Source: Ulvibacterium marinum (lineage in GTDB: Bacteria; Bacteroidota; Bacteroidia; Flavobacteriales; Flavobacteriaceae). From it: 64,000 bases of DNA. The notes under the pieces were generated by a model that worked only from the letters and a program-made list of their open reading frames with translations, had not been told where the DNA came from and searched no databases. The stretch lies in assembly GCF_003626755.1 (NCBI RefSeq), contig NZ_RBCJ01000004.1, forward strand, positions 62,001 through 126,000, given 5' to 3'. Of the stretch, positions 34,238 through 43,034 are shown piece by piece. Made by a program: the position numbers and the translations under genes. Each line of letters begins with the position of its first letter. Within the stretch, counting starts at the first letter, position 1.

Positions 34238-35392
34238 TCAGGATTTTATCCTTTTCTTGTTCATTGTAAAGGTAGCCCCAAAAATTAGTAGGGCGCAACA
34301 AGTTAATACCACGAAGCAGGCTATTAAGGAAAATCTGTCCGCTAAAAACCCTAAGATAGGCGGGGCCAACAAAAATCCAGTATATCCCGTTCCGGCAATA
34401 AAGGATACCCCTTGGGATGAATCCACACCTTTTACGTTGCCTCCTATGCGAAAAATTTCAGGGACCATAACCGAAAATCCAAGGCCGCTCAATGCAAATC
34501 CGGAAATGGCCAAGTATGTATCGGTAGATAGCACCAAAGCATACCCGGCAATAACGATCAAGGTACCCAAGGATACCATTTTCACTGAACCGATTTTGGC
34601 GCTAATACCATCACCCAGGAACCGTCCCAAAGTCATCGTTATCTGAAAGCCAAGAAATCCAGCACCCCATAGTGCTTCCGGGGCAATGCTCACCTCTTTG
34701 AGATAAAGTCCGCTCCAGTCTACAATAGCGCCTTCGCTCCCCATGGAAACAAAGGAAATCAATCCCAATAACAATAAAGGTCTAAATAGTTTTAGGCTAA
34801 AAGGCTCCTTCTCTACAGGAGCAGCCGTTATATTCTTATAGCCGCCATAGAAAAAAAGGTTTACCAAAAAGACCAGGGCAATGGCAATACCCATATGCAA
34901 AGTGGGATTGCCCAATGGACCTATGAGAAAGCTTCCTAGGCCGGCCAAGACACCTCCCAGACTAAAAAAACCATGGGAAGCGGACATGAATTTCGTCCCA
35001 TCCTCCTTTTCCAATTCGGTAACCAAGGTGTTCATGGCTATATCCGTAAAACCATTGGTGGCACCAAAAAGGAATAAGGCGGCCATAAGTGTATAATAAC
35101 TTGGGGCCACAATGGGTAATATGCCTGTTAAACAAATGAGCAGCACACCATATCCCGTGGCCTTACCTACCCCTATCCTATTTATTATTGTGGAGGCTAT
35201 TGGAAATATGGTGAAAACCCCAAGGGATAGAAAAAAAATAGCGATTCCCAATTGGGCCTTATCAATGCCTAAATTCTCCTTTACCGTAGGAATATATATG
35301 GCCCATGTTCCGAATAAGATATTTAAGCTGGCAAAAACCCAAGCGGGACCAAAATAGCGGGCATTGGAAAGAATGAGTACTAGGGATTTCAT
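34238..35392 (-). CDS. Major facilitator superfamily transporter
   Basis: The 384-residue protein has about 12 hydrophobic segments and an MFS-like GRFLGDGISAKIG loop between helices. It resembles the sugar-type MFS branch (FucP/YbjJ-like), with HGFFSLGGVLAG as a marker. The substrate is not predictable. Upstream is kynureninase on the same strand with a 65-base gap, and a -7 like CAAAGCTA (35436-35443, minus strand) in that gap suggests its own start. A role in moving tryptophan metabolites is possible only by proximity. Confidence 0.85.
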   Translation of the reverse strand: MKSLVLILSNARYFGPAWVFASLNILFGTWAIYIPTVKENLGIDKAQLGIAIFFLSLGVFTIFPIASTIINRIGVGKATGYGVLLICLTGILPIVAPSYYTLMAALFLFGATNGFTDIAMNTLVTELEKEDGTKFMSASHGFFSLGGVLAGLGSFLIGPLGNPTLHMGIAIALVFLVNLFFYGGYKNITAAPVEKEPFSLKLFRPLLLLGLISFVSMGSEGAIVDWSGLYLKEVSIAPEALWGAGFLGFQITMTLGRFLGDGISAKIGSVKMVSLGTLIVIAGYALVLSTDTYLAISGFALSGLGFSVMVPEIFRIGGNVKGVDSSQGVSFIAGTGYTGFLLAPPILGFLADRFSLIACFVVLTCCALLIFGATFTMNKKRIKS

Positions 35393-35457
35393 CTAAGGTC
35401 GGTACTAGTATAGGTTGGCGGTTTGAAATAAACGGCAAAGCTACTAAAAACCCACAA

Positions 35458-36738
35458 CTATCCATTACTGATTCTCGTGAGGATTCCTTGTTTCAATAAT
35501 TGTCCAAATTGGTACATATCCGTAAAAGAACAATAGAAGGGAGCAGGTGCCAAACGGATGACATTAGGTTCCCGCCAATCGACGATTACGCCATTTTCCA
35601 TCAGAAAATCAAAAAGGGGTCGCCCCTCCCCGTGCAACAGAACGGATAGTTGACAACCTCTGTCCAAAGGGGTGATAATCTCAAAGGTGCTATCTACTTC
35701 CTTGTCAATTTCCTTTAAAATAAATTCGAGGTAAGTGGTTAACCGATTCCTTTTTTCGACTAGGGCGGTCATCCCTACTTCATTGAACATTTCCAAAGAA
35801 GCCAAATAGGGAGCTAACGCGAGAACAGGTGGGTTGCTTACTTGCCAAGCATCCGCATTGGGCATAGGTTCAAATTGGGGCTTCATTAAAAAACGGGTTT
35901 CTTTTTTGGTACCCCACCAGCCTTCCAACCGGGGTATGCCATCTTTTCCCAAATGCCTTTCATGCACAAAAATACCGGAAGCGTTACCCGGACCACTGTT
36001 CATATATTTATAGCTACACCACGCGGCAAAATCCACATCCCAGCTATGTAACTCCAGTTCCACGTTTCCTACAGCATGGGCAAGGTCCCACCCTACATTT
36101 GATCCCACGGACCTTCCCGCTTGGGTTATGGCCTGCATATCAAAAAATTGTCCGTTGTAGTAGTTTACACCACCAATGAGTATCAAGGCCAGCTCATCCC
36201 CGATTTCTTCAACTTTTGCAATGACATCCTCAGTTCGCCAAAAATGCTCTCCCTTTCTTTTTTTTACTGTTACGATTACCTTTTCCGGGTCCAGACCGTG
36301 CCACCTAACCTGACTCTGTAGCATATATTGATCCGAAGGAAAGGCCTTTTCCTCACACAAAATCTTAAATCTGTCCGGACTAGGTGTGTAAAAAGAAGCC
36401 ATTAAAAAATGAAGGTTCACGGTAAGCGTATTCAAAACGCATACTTCCTCTGGCTTTGCCCCAATAACCTTTGCCAAGGGTTCGGCCAGCCTTTCATGAT
36501 AATCCCACCAAGGTTTGTCGGCATGAAAATGGCCTTCGACGGCCAATTCCTTCCAATCTGTCATGATCTCATCTATATACCTTTGGGTGCGCTTGGGTTG
36601 TAATCCAAGGGAGTTGCCTGTAAAATAAATGACTTCCTTGCCATTTACCTTAGGGAAATAAAATTCGTCCCGATAGGGTCCAAGAGGATCTTCGGCGTCT
36701 AATTTTTGGGCGAATTCAAGGGAGTTGTGGAACAACAT
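35458..36738 (-). CDS. kynU: Kynureninase
   Basis: This 426-residue PLP enzyme splits kynurenine or 3-hydroxykynurenine into anthranilate or 3-hydroxyanthranilate and alanine. The PLP lysine motif WCSYKYMNSGPG is present, and DLAHAVGNVELELH carries the PLP-contacting Asp and His. Other family blocks are NSLGLQPKRT and PPVLALAPY. I take the start at ATG 36738 (MLFHNSLEFAQ); a TTG five codons upstream lacks support. CAAAACTA (36751-36758, minus strand) fits a -7 element and predicts a near-leaderless mRNA. With kmo it forms a route to 3-hydroxyanthranilate. Confidence 0.94.
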   Translation of the reverse strand: MLFHNSLEFAQKLDAEDPLGPYRDEFYFPKVNGKEVIYFTGNSLGLQPKRTQRYIDEIMTDWKELAVEGHFHADKPWWDYHERLAEPLAKVIGAKPEEVCVLNTLTVNLHFLMASFYTPSPDRFKILCEEKAFPSDQYMLQSQVRWHGLDPEKVIVTVKKRKGEHFWRTEDVIAKVEEIGDELALILIGGVNYYNGQFFDMQAITQAGRSVGSNVGWDLAHAVGNVELELHSWDVDFAAWCSYKYMNSGPGNASGIFVHERHLGKDGIPRLEGWWGTKKETRFLMKPQFEPMPNADAWQVSNPPVLALAPYLASLEMFNEVGMTALVEKRNRLTTYLEFILKEIDKEVDSTFEIITPLDRGCQLSVLLHGEGRPLFDFLMENGVIVDWREPNVIRLAPAPFYCSFTDMYQFGQLLKQGILTRISNG

Positions 36739-36796
36739 ACTAATTTTTTTCAAAACTACGACTTCAAAAAAGATATTGGAAAAGGGTTTAGAATAA

Positions 36797-37255
36797 TTAA
36801 GTTAAGCGCATCTCAATAATATGCCTTTTAAAACCAAACTTTTCATAGGCCCTAAGAGCTCCAGGATTATCTTCATAGACGGTAAGACGAATTTCCGTCA
36901 AGTCCTTGGAAATGGCCCAATTCTTTAAGGCGGAAAGAATCTTTTGATTTACTCCCCTCCCCCGAAACTCAGGATTTGTATACATAAAACCCAAGTAGGC
37001 ATAGTAGGTATGGTCTAAGTAATGTCTTGCCGTTTTTGCCATACCATAACCGGATGCCACAATCCTATCCTCGTACTCCGCCACCATTACGGCAACATCC
37101 TTATCCAATATCATGGATTCCAAGTCGTAATAATGTACGGGGTCTTTTTTAATGGTGGGGTCCAAAGGTCTTTCCGCTTGTATTACCCCCTGTTCAAATT
37201 TCTGGAGAACCGGTAAATCACTTAACAAGGCAGGTCGTATCTTAATTCCATCCAT
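36797..37255 (-). CDS. GNAT family N-acetyltransferase
   Basis: The 152-residue protein starting MDGIKIRPAL has a GNAT fold: YLGFMYTNPEFRGRGVNQKIL supplies the acetyl-CoA-binding R/Q-x-x-G-x-G/A turn and YEDNPGALRAYEKFGFKRH is the C-terminal motif. The acceptor is unknown. An ATG 20 codons upstream exists but would extend into the O-methyltransferase start region. The gene is divergent from that methyltransferase with 54 bases between starts. Confidence 0.85.
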   Translation of the reverse strand: MDGIKIRPALLSDLPVLQKFEQGVIQAERPLDPTIKKDPVHYYDLESMILDKDVAVMVAEYEDRIVASGYGMAKTARHYLDHTYYAYLGFMYTNPEFRGRGVNQKILSALKNWAISKDLTEIRLTVYEDNPGALRAYEKFGFKRHIIEMRLT

Positions 37256-37309
37256 CGTTTTTATTCTTTTTGATTTCAAGGTAATCCATATTTTTGTTAA
37301 AACCATTTT

Positions 37310-37951
37310 ATGCACTTTTTATCGCCCATATTGGAAGAATATATTGCGGCCCATTCCCAGGAAGAGCCAGAGGTATTGCAAGAGCTTACTCGGGAGACCC
37401 ACCTTAAAGTGGTACGGCCCCGTATGTTGACAGGGCATTTTCAAGGTAGGGTGCTGAGTTTGCTGTCAAAAATATTAGGCCCCAAAAACATTTTGGAAAT
37501 CGGTACCTATACGGGCTATTCGGCCATCTGTTTGGCGGAGGGCCTATCCAATCAGGGAAAATTGCATACTATAGATAAAAATGAAGAATTGTACGAGATA
37601 CAAAGACGATATTTTAACAAAAGTGGGTTCGGAGGCCAAATTGTACAGCATACCGGGGATGCCCTGGAAATCATACCGGAATTGGATATCGTTTTTGATT
37701 TGGTTTTTATCGATGCAGAAAAATTGGACTATCCTGCTTATTTTGAAGCCGTTCTTAAGAAAACACAGTCCGGAAGTGTTATTTTATCGGATAACGTACT
37801 ATGGTCCGGAAAGGTAGTAGACCCACTGGATCCCAAGGACAAAACCACAAAGGTAGTACTGGATTATAATAGGCAATTAAAGGATGATCCTAGGGTAGAA
37901 ACTGCACTTTTACCCATTAGGGACGGCCTAACTTTAAGTAGGGTACTATAA
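37310..37951 (+). CDS. O-methyltransferase (class I SAM, caffeoyl-CoA-type)
   Basis: The 213-residue protein has SAM motif I ILEIGTYTGYSAICLAEGL, DLVFIDAEKLDYPAYFE with the metal-binding Asp, and VILSDNVLWSGKVVDP. This is the family of COMT/caffeoyl-CoA and tRNA TrmR-like methyltransferases. The substrate is not clear. The C-terminus overlaps the convergent PAP2 gene by 35 bases. Confidence 0.9.
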   Translation: MHFLSPILEEYIAAHSQEEPEVLQELTRETHLKVVRPRMLTGHFQGRVLSLLSKILGPKNILEIGTYTGYSAICLAEGLSNQGKLHTIDKNEELYEIQRRYFNKSGFGGQIVQHTGDALEIIPELDIVFDLVFIDAEKLDYPAYFEAVLKKTQSGSVILSDNVLWSGKVVDPLDPKDKTTKVVLDYNRQLKDDPRVETALLPIRDGLTLSRVL

Positions 37952-38489
37952 ATCTAACGTAGATTGCATAAAAAAGCAAGGCAGACAGAACTCCGACCAT
38001 GGCGCCCACTATAATATCCACGGGATAATGAACTCCCACATATATACGGCTCAAAGCAAAAAGCAGTGGCCAAATATAAAATAACCAGCACCACTTAAAC
38101 CTATTTCTGAGAAAGAGCACTACCAGTGTTGTAACGGAAAACGAGCTTGACGCATGGCCCGAAAAAAAACTATAGGTGATCGGGGTTTTTAGAATCCGTA
38201 TCAACGTATTGACCTGAGGGTCATTGTTGGGCCGTAACCGGGCTACGTATTCCTTGGTTATATCCGTGGCGGTGGTAATAAAAAATACCAGGGCAATTAC
38301 CGTAAAGGAAACAAAAATTGCCTCCCGCTTCGGGTATTTTAGATAAATGATAATAAAAAATAGAATGAACAAGGGAATCCAAGTGGATATATCGGTAACC
38401 GTAGACCAAAAAAGGTCGTATTCTTCTATTCCGAGATTATTGAGGTAAATAAAAGTGTCCCTATCCCAATGAAGAATCTTTTCGAGCAT
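37917..38489 (-). CDS. PAP2-family membrane phosphatase
   Basis: The 190-residue protein has several membrane helices and the full acid phosphatase signature: C1 KEYVARLRP (K-x6-RP), C2 FSGHA with the catalytic-site His, and C3 SRIYVGVHYPVD with the second His. Such enzymes dephosphorylate undecaprenyl pyrophosphate or phosphatidic acid-type lipids at the membrane. It could be an undecaprenyl-PP phosphatase (BacA-independent) or a lipid A phosphatase. tatA precedes it on the same strand, with 8 bases between. Confidence 0.9.
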   Translation of the reverse strand: MLEKILHWDRDTFIYLNNLGIEEYDLFWSTVTDISTWIPLFILFFIIIYLKYPKREAIFVSFTVIALVFFITTATDITKEYVARLRPNNDPQVNTLIRILKTPITYSFFSGHASSSFSVTTLVVLFLRNRFKWCWLFYIWPLLFALSRIYVGVHYPVDIIVGAMVGVLSALLFYAIYVRFIVPYLKLGRP

Positions 38490-38497
38490 AAGTGCAA

Positions 38498-38836
38498 CTA
38501 TTGTCGCTTGATGGTGCCCGTAACCTCATCCACACTTTTTTTCACATCGCCCAACTCCTTTTTAATTCCATCACCCAAGTTAGTGCTGACGCTGTTTTTC
38601 ACATCATCAATATCTTTTTTGATATCAGATACCAAACTGGTGTCTATACCCTGTTTTTCTGCACTTCTCTGAATTTCTTGTTTAATATCTTCCGTGGCAT
38701 CCTTTAATTGTCGCATGCCCTTCCCCAATCCTTTGGCAATGCCTGGAATTTTATCGGCACCGAAAACCATGACCACGATAAACATGATGAAGAATATCTC
38801 CCCTCCGCTTATGAACAAAAAGTGTAAAACATACAT
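38498..38836 (-). CDS. tatA: Twin-arginine translocase subunit TatA/TatE
   Basis: The 112-residue protein starts MYVLHFLFISGGEIFF, with the short N-terminal membrane helix followed by the amphipathic FGADKIPGIAKGLGKGMRQLKDATEDI typical of TatA (quoted in part). The last 60 residues are a charged, repetitive helix-rich tail. It forms the pore of the Tat system, exporting folded proteins; a Tat-type signal is seen on the M15 protein at 53093. CAAATATA at 38841-38848, a minus-strand -7 element, is only 4 bases from the ATG, so translation may be leaderless. tatC is not in the window. Confidence 0.9.
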   Translation of the reverse strand: MYVLHFLFISGGEIFFIMFIVVMVFGADKIPGIAKGLGKGMRQLKDATEDIKQEIQRSAEKQGIDTSLVSDIKKDIDDVKNSVSTNLGDGIKKELGDVKKSVDEVTGTIKRQ

Positions 38837-38945
38837 ACTACAAATATAGTCAAGTTTGGATAGCAATCGAAAAGACCTCCAAGGTTTCCTATCCAAAAGA
38901 TAGACCAATTACTTGGGACTAAGCAGATTCATGCTTTTTTGTAGC

Positions 38946-41252
38946 TTATTTGCCCTTGATGTTCTTCTTAAATTTTTCAAAATCGGATTTTTCCTCTTTC
39001 TGGGGCCATGAATTATTGGTAATATCTATGTCCGCGGTTTCCATTTTTGGATCTACCACGACGCCCACCAATTCCTTATCAGAGGCAATGACCCTGCTGA
39101 CTTCGTCATCGTTTTTCCTCCATATTTCCGGTGGATAGGTGATGTTCTCCTTTGTACCGTCCGCATAGGTATATTCAACGATCAAAGGCATGGGAATTCC
39201 GCCTGGCTTATCAAAAGTAATTTCATAAAAGTATTTGGGCTCGCTTACACTTGCTCTTTCCTCCGCACTCATCTTGTCCATCATAAACTCCTTTAGGAAT
39301 GTTGAGTTTTGTGAAGCTTCCCTTCCCTTTAAGTTATCGTCAAAATCATCACTATCTTCCTCGGCCAGAAAAACCTGGGGCAATAAATCCGCCTCGGTAA
39401 TGTTCCTTTCCGCCATGTACTCGCGCATCACTTTTGTAGGCCCATTGTTTACAAAATACTTTTTAATACCCTTTACACCTATATCCACATGATCCGTGGT
39501 ATAGAACCAAGACCTCCAATACCAATCCAAATCCACGGCCGAGGCATCTTCCATGGTCCGGAAAAAGTCCTCAGGAGTAGGATGTTTAAACTTCCAACGT
39601 TGTGCATAGGTTTTAAAGGCATGGTCAAAAAGCTCCCTGCCCATAATGGTCTCCCGAAGAATATTTAAGGCTGTTGCTGGCTTGCCATAGGCATTCGGTC
39701 CTAGTTGGTATACATTTTCCGGATTGGACATAATGGGTGCCAATGTGCTTTGATCTCCCGCCATATAAGGAACCACTTTATGTGGTGCCCCCCTTTTGGA
39801 CGGATAAGCATCATGACCCGCTATTGCCCCAGGATATCGCTCTCCAAATTCTTGCTCTGCCATGTACTGCATAAAAGTGTCCAAACCTTCATCCATCCAA
39901 CCCCATTGCCGTTCATCGGAATTAACGATCATCGGGAAAAAGTTATGGCCCACCTCATGTATGATCACACTGATCATTCCAAATTTTACCTTATCCGAAT
40001 ACGAACCATCGGTATTGGGGCGGCCATAATTCCAACATATCATGGGATACTCCATACCCTGGTTTTTGGCATGCACCGAAATGGCCTTGGGATAAGGATA
40101 ATCAAACGTGTGCTCGGAATAGGATGTTAAGGTATGCGCCACTGCCTTGGTAGAATACTCCTCCCATAATGGATTTCCTTCCTTGGGATAAAGCGAAACG
40201 GCCATAACATCCTTGTTACTCATTTTAACGGCCTGCATGTCCCAAATGAACTTGCGGGACGTAGCAAAACCATAATCTCTTACGTTCTTTGCTTTGAAGC
40301 GCCAAGTTTTCTTTTTTTGCGAAAAACCTTTTTCGGCCGCCTCGGCCTCTTCCTGGGTAACAATCAATACGGGCTTGTCATAGGATTTTTTTGCTTGGTC
40401 ATAGCGTCTCAACATCTCCCTGGAAAACACCTCTTTTCTATTCTGTAGGGTTCCGGTAGCATCCAGAACATGATCCGCGGGCACGGTAATGTTCACCTCA
40501 TAATCCCCGAAGGGCAGGGCAAACTCACCACTTCCCCAAAACTGATGGTTCTGCCAACCTTCAACATCGCTATAAACAGCCATTCTTGGGAAAAACTGGG
40601 CGATAACATAGGCCCTATTCCCGTCCTTTGGAAAATACTCATATCCTGATCTTGCCCGATTCACCGTATGATCAGGAATATTAAAATTCCATTTAATGGA
40701 AAAGGAAATCTGTTCTTTACTTTTTAGCGGTTCGGGAATATCTATCCGCATCATGGTCTGATTGATGGTATATGAAAGGGGCTTCCCATTGGCATCTTTA
40801 ACAAATTCAATGTTGAAACCGCCATCAAAGGGCTCGGATATATACTTTTTCACAAAGTCCTGTACTCTCTCGGCCTGGGCAATTTTTGTTTCATTTCGTA
40901 AGGCGGATTTGGTATCCTTTGTCCGCACATTTTGATCCACCTGTAACCAAAGGTATTCCAGGTCATCCGGGGAATTGTTCGTGTAGGTAATGGTCTCCTC
41001 CCCGTACATTCTGGCATTCTTATCATCCAGTTCAATATCCATAACATAATCTGCCTGTTGTTGATAATAATCCGGGCCGGGAGCACCGGAAGCCGATCGA
41101 TACGTATTTGGCGTGGCAAACTCCTCGTAGAGCTGCTTAAACTTATTCTGGTTATAATGGCCAGGTTCACGGTTCTCATTATTATTTTGTGCGAGTGCCG
41201 TACCTATAAAAAGGAATAACAGTGAGGTTAAACCAAGGGAAATAGTCTTCAT
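38946..41252 (-). CDS. M1-family zinc metallopeptidase (secreted)
   Basis: This 768-residue protein has a signal peptide (FLFIGTALAQ), an N-terminal beta domain, and a catalytic domain with HEVGHNF followed by WMDEGLDTF. Its zinc ligands are thus H, H and the downstream E. The exopeptidase-like GMEYPMICW occupies the place of the usual GAMEN motif. It would act as a periplasmic aminopeptidase. A highly charged C-terminal stretch follows (EEKSDFEKFKKNIKGK). It is transcribed alone, divergent from nothing, with a DUF6702-like gene upstream. Confidence 0.92.
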   Translation of the reverse strand: MKTISLGLTSLLFLFIGTALAQNNNENREPGHYNQNKFKQLYEEFATPNTYRSASGAPGPDYYQQQADYVMDIELDDKNARMYGEETITYTNNSPDDLEYLWLQVDQNVRTKDTKSALRNETKIAQAERVQDFVKKYISEPFDGGFNIEFVKDANGKPLSYTINQTMMRIDIPEPLKSKEQISFSIKWNFNIPDHTVNRARSGYEYFPKDGNRAYVIAQFFPRMAVYSDVEGWQNHQFWGSGEFALPFGDYEVNITVPADHVLDATGTLQNRKEVFSREMLRRYDQAKKSYDKPVLIVTQEEAEAAEKGFSQKKKTWRFKAKNVRDYGFATSRKFIWDMQAVKMSNKDVMAVSLYPKEGNPLWEEYSTKAVAHTLTSYSEHTFDYPYPKAISVHAKNQGMEYPMICWNYGRPNTDGSYSDKVKFGMISVIIHEVGHNFFPMIVNSDERQWGWMDEGLDTFMQYMAEQEFGERYPGAIAGHDAYPSKRGAPHKVVPYMAGDQSTLAPIMSNPENVYQLGPNAYGKPATALNILRETIMGRELFDHAFKTYAQRWKFKHPTPEDFFRTMEDASAVDLDWYWRSWFYTTDHVDIGVKGIKKYFVNNGPTKVMREYMAERNITEADLLPQVFLAEEDSDDFDDNLKGREASQNSTFLKEFMMDKMSAEERASVSEPKYFYEITFDKPGGIPMPLIVEYTYADGTKENITYPPEIWRKNDDEVSRVIASDKELVGVVVDPKMETADIDITNNSWPQKEEKSDFEKFKKNIKGK

Positions 41253-41310
41253 TCTTGTTTAATTTAAAAGCGCGAAAGTTAAACTTTTTTTGGTTTTGGG
41301 AAGAAAAATG

Positions 41311-41826
41311 TTACAAATTTAACATTCCGTTAGTATCTGACTTGGTGAGTACAAAGCTTTTTTTCTTTCCATTCATCCGAAAGTGGACTATGTTCTGCTG
41401 TTCATCGAACAAATCCGTGAGTACTTCGTTTCGAATACGAATGCTACTTTTATTTTTTAAATCGATTTTGGGTATTTCTATATAACATATGACCACATCA
41501 TTGTCGTATCTTTTGCCCAAAAACTCATAGATCATATCTTCATCGTCTATCTGTACTGCAAATTTCGTTTTTAGATATCTTTCAATAAATGTATTAGCGG
41601 TCTCGGATTCCTTATCGGTTGCCAGATGCCCCTTAAAATCATAACGCTCTTCCAGGACACTTTCAAGGTCGTCGATGAAAATCCGGCAAGTTATCTGTAG
41701 GGCCTCATCCTTTTCCGAATACCCAATGTTAGTGACGCTTATATAAAACTTATGTGCCGTAACAAAGGCAAGTAGGGGTAGAAGAATCAATAGAAAAAGT
41801 CCTTTTTTAAGAATTTTCGTTTTCAT
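41311..41826 (-). CDS. DUF6702-like secreted protein
   Basis: This 171-residue protein has a signal peptide (LFLLILLPLLAFVTAHKF). The mature part contains KFYISVTNIGYSEKDEALQITCRIF, DDLESVLEERY and a Lys-rich C-terminus, matching what I recall of the DUF6702 family found beside M1 peptidases in Flavobacteriaceae. Its function is unknown; it may be a partner of the M1 peptidase encoded 58 bases downstream in the same direction. The upstream gap of 425 bases is a repeat patch, not promoter-like. Confidence 0.78.
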   Translation of the reverse strand: MKTKILKKGLFLLILLPLLAFVTAHKFYISVTNIGYSEKDEALQITCRIFIDDLESVLEERYDFKGHLATDKESETANTFIERYLKTKFAVQIDDEDMIYEFLGKRYDNDVVICYIEIPKIDLKNKSSIRIRNEVLTDLFDEQQNIVHFRMNGKKKSFVLTKSDTNGMLNL

Positions 41827-41889
41827 ACTTCAAAAATAAGCAAACCATATGCCAAAATGATATTTAGGGTTTGATGTTTAATGCTAGTG

Positions 41890-42245
41890 ACGGTTTCTGG
41901 TTACTTATAATTACCCTTCACCGTTTACCTCTCACCCTTTACTTTTCACTTTTCACTGCTTAATATTCACTGTTTATAAGGAGATAAGTTTTTGGACTTT
42001 GAGATTTGATGCTTCGACTGCGCTCAGCATGACAATTTTGGTGCTTCAATCCCAGCCCGACACGACATAGCAGTTAGTCGCTGATTGTTCATTGTTAATT
42101 GTTTACTGCTTACTGATTACTGCTTACTGATTACTGATTACTGATTACTGATTACTATAAGTTAAGCTTTCAAATTTTGATGCTTCCACTTCATTCAGCA
42201 CAACACTTTTGGGGTCCAGCACCTGGCACATAGTACCTAGTACCA
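41890..42245. repeat. Degenerate intergenic repeat patch
   Basis: This gene-free stretch holds short repetitive runs: CACTTTTCAC-type pieces near 41945, two related blocks starting GATGCTTC (near 42008 and 42179), and TAGTACC twice near 42230. The block with CTTCGACTGCGCTCAGCATG resembles an interspersed intergenic repeat I recall from other flavobacterial genomes. No ORF or terminator is seen. Confidence 0.55.
42104..42156. repeat. Heptamer tandem repeat (TACTGAT/TACTGCT)
   Basis: Seven full 7-base units (TACTGCT or TACTGAT) and a partial eighth lie head to tail. They sit about 280-330 bases upstream of the DUF6702-like gene, within the degenerate repeat patch. Confidence 0.85.
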
Positions 42246-42251
42246 TAAAAA

Positions 42252-43034
42252 TTAGTCCAATTCATTGTTACTCCGATAATACCTACTTTTTTTTCGCATG
42301 TATTCCCATATCTTTAGCCGGTCATGGGTGTTTACGATTACTTGAAAAGTAGAATCTACTTCACAGAAATACATAAAATCGGGTATGTTTTCTTCGGGTA
42401 TTTTCAAATCCTTTACAAAAAGGGAGTCAGGATAAAATTCCCTGACCCTTTGGGTGCGTTCATATTTTGCATTTCGTTTTAGCCGCTGTTTCAACATTTT
42501 GGTACGCCCCGAAATAGCGTTCAAGATAGGGTTTATCGGAACCAATCCCCCCCCGGTAGTAGCTTCATAAAACTTTCGTTCGGCCTGTGACGGGGGCTTC
42601 ACATAAGCGTTGGGCAATCCCAAGGTGGAAGCGGTAACCACGGGCTCCGTATCCAGGTTATTCAAATCCGTACCCACATCCCCGGATAAATTATAGAGAC
42701 GTACCACCACTTCATCCAATTCCGTAAGTGCTTCCTCCAAAGGGACCAGTAATGATGCGCTTTCGAAAATTTTTGTACTTACTACAATTTCCTTGCGTTT
42801 ATACTGAATGGCTGAAAATACCAAGGTATCATTGAGTTTGACGGAAATGGAAAAAGACCCGTTTACATCGGTTATGGTGGCCTTTTGAGCGGTAATATTC
42901 AATACATGGGTAGCCGCCACATCCCCATCTTTGCTATACACCCGTCCTTCCAATCTTTTGGAAAAAAGGGATTGGGCCTCCATGGCAATGGAGCATAAAA
43001 GAAAACCTATAAGAAGTGTACTACTTCCCTTCAT
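42252..43034 (-). CDS. Carboxypeptidase-regulatory-like domain secreted protein
   Basis: The 260-residue protein has a signal peptide (LLIGFLLCSIAMEAQ) and a CarboxypepD_reg-like beta-sandwich at about residues 28-110 (LEGRVYSKDGDVAATHVLNIT, ITDVNGSFSISVKLNDTLVFSAI, LDEVVV). The last 120 residues are helix-rich and end NELD. Such domains usually precede TonB receptors, but here there is no barrel, so it is a stand-alone secreted protein. Its start overlaps the end of a paralogue on the same strand by 14 bases, forming a duplicated pair. Confidence 0.82.
   Translation of the reverse strand: MKGSSTLLIGFLLCSIAMEAQSLFSKRLEGRVYSKDGDVAATHVLNITAQKATITDVNGSFSISVKLNDTLVFSAIQYKRKEIVVSTKIFESASLLVPLEEALTELDEVVVRLYNLSGDVGTDLNNLDTEPVVTASTLGLPNAYVKPPSQAERKFYEATTGGGLVPINPILNAISGRTKMLKQRLKRNAKYERTQRVREFYPDSLFVKDLKIPEENIPDFMYFCEVDSTFQVIVNTHDRLKIWEYMRKKSRYYRSNNELD

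Noticed and set aside
42104-42156. The heptamer array as a CRISPR array
   Set aside because: The units are 7 bases with no spacers and no cas genes are near.
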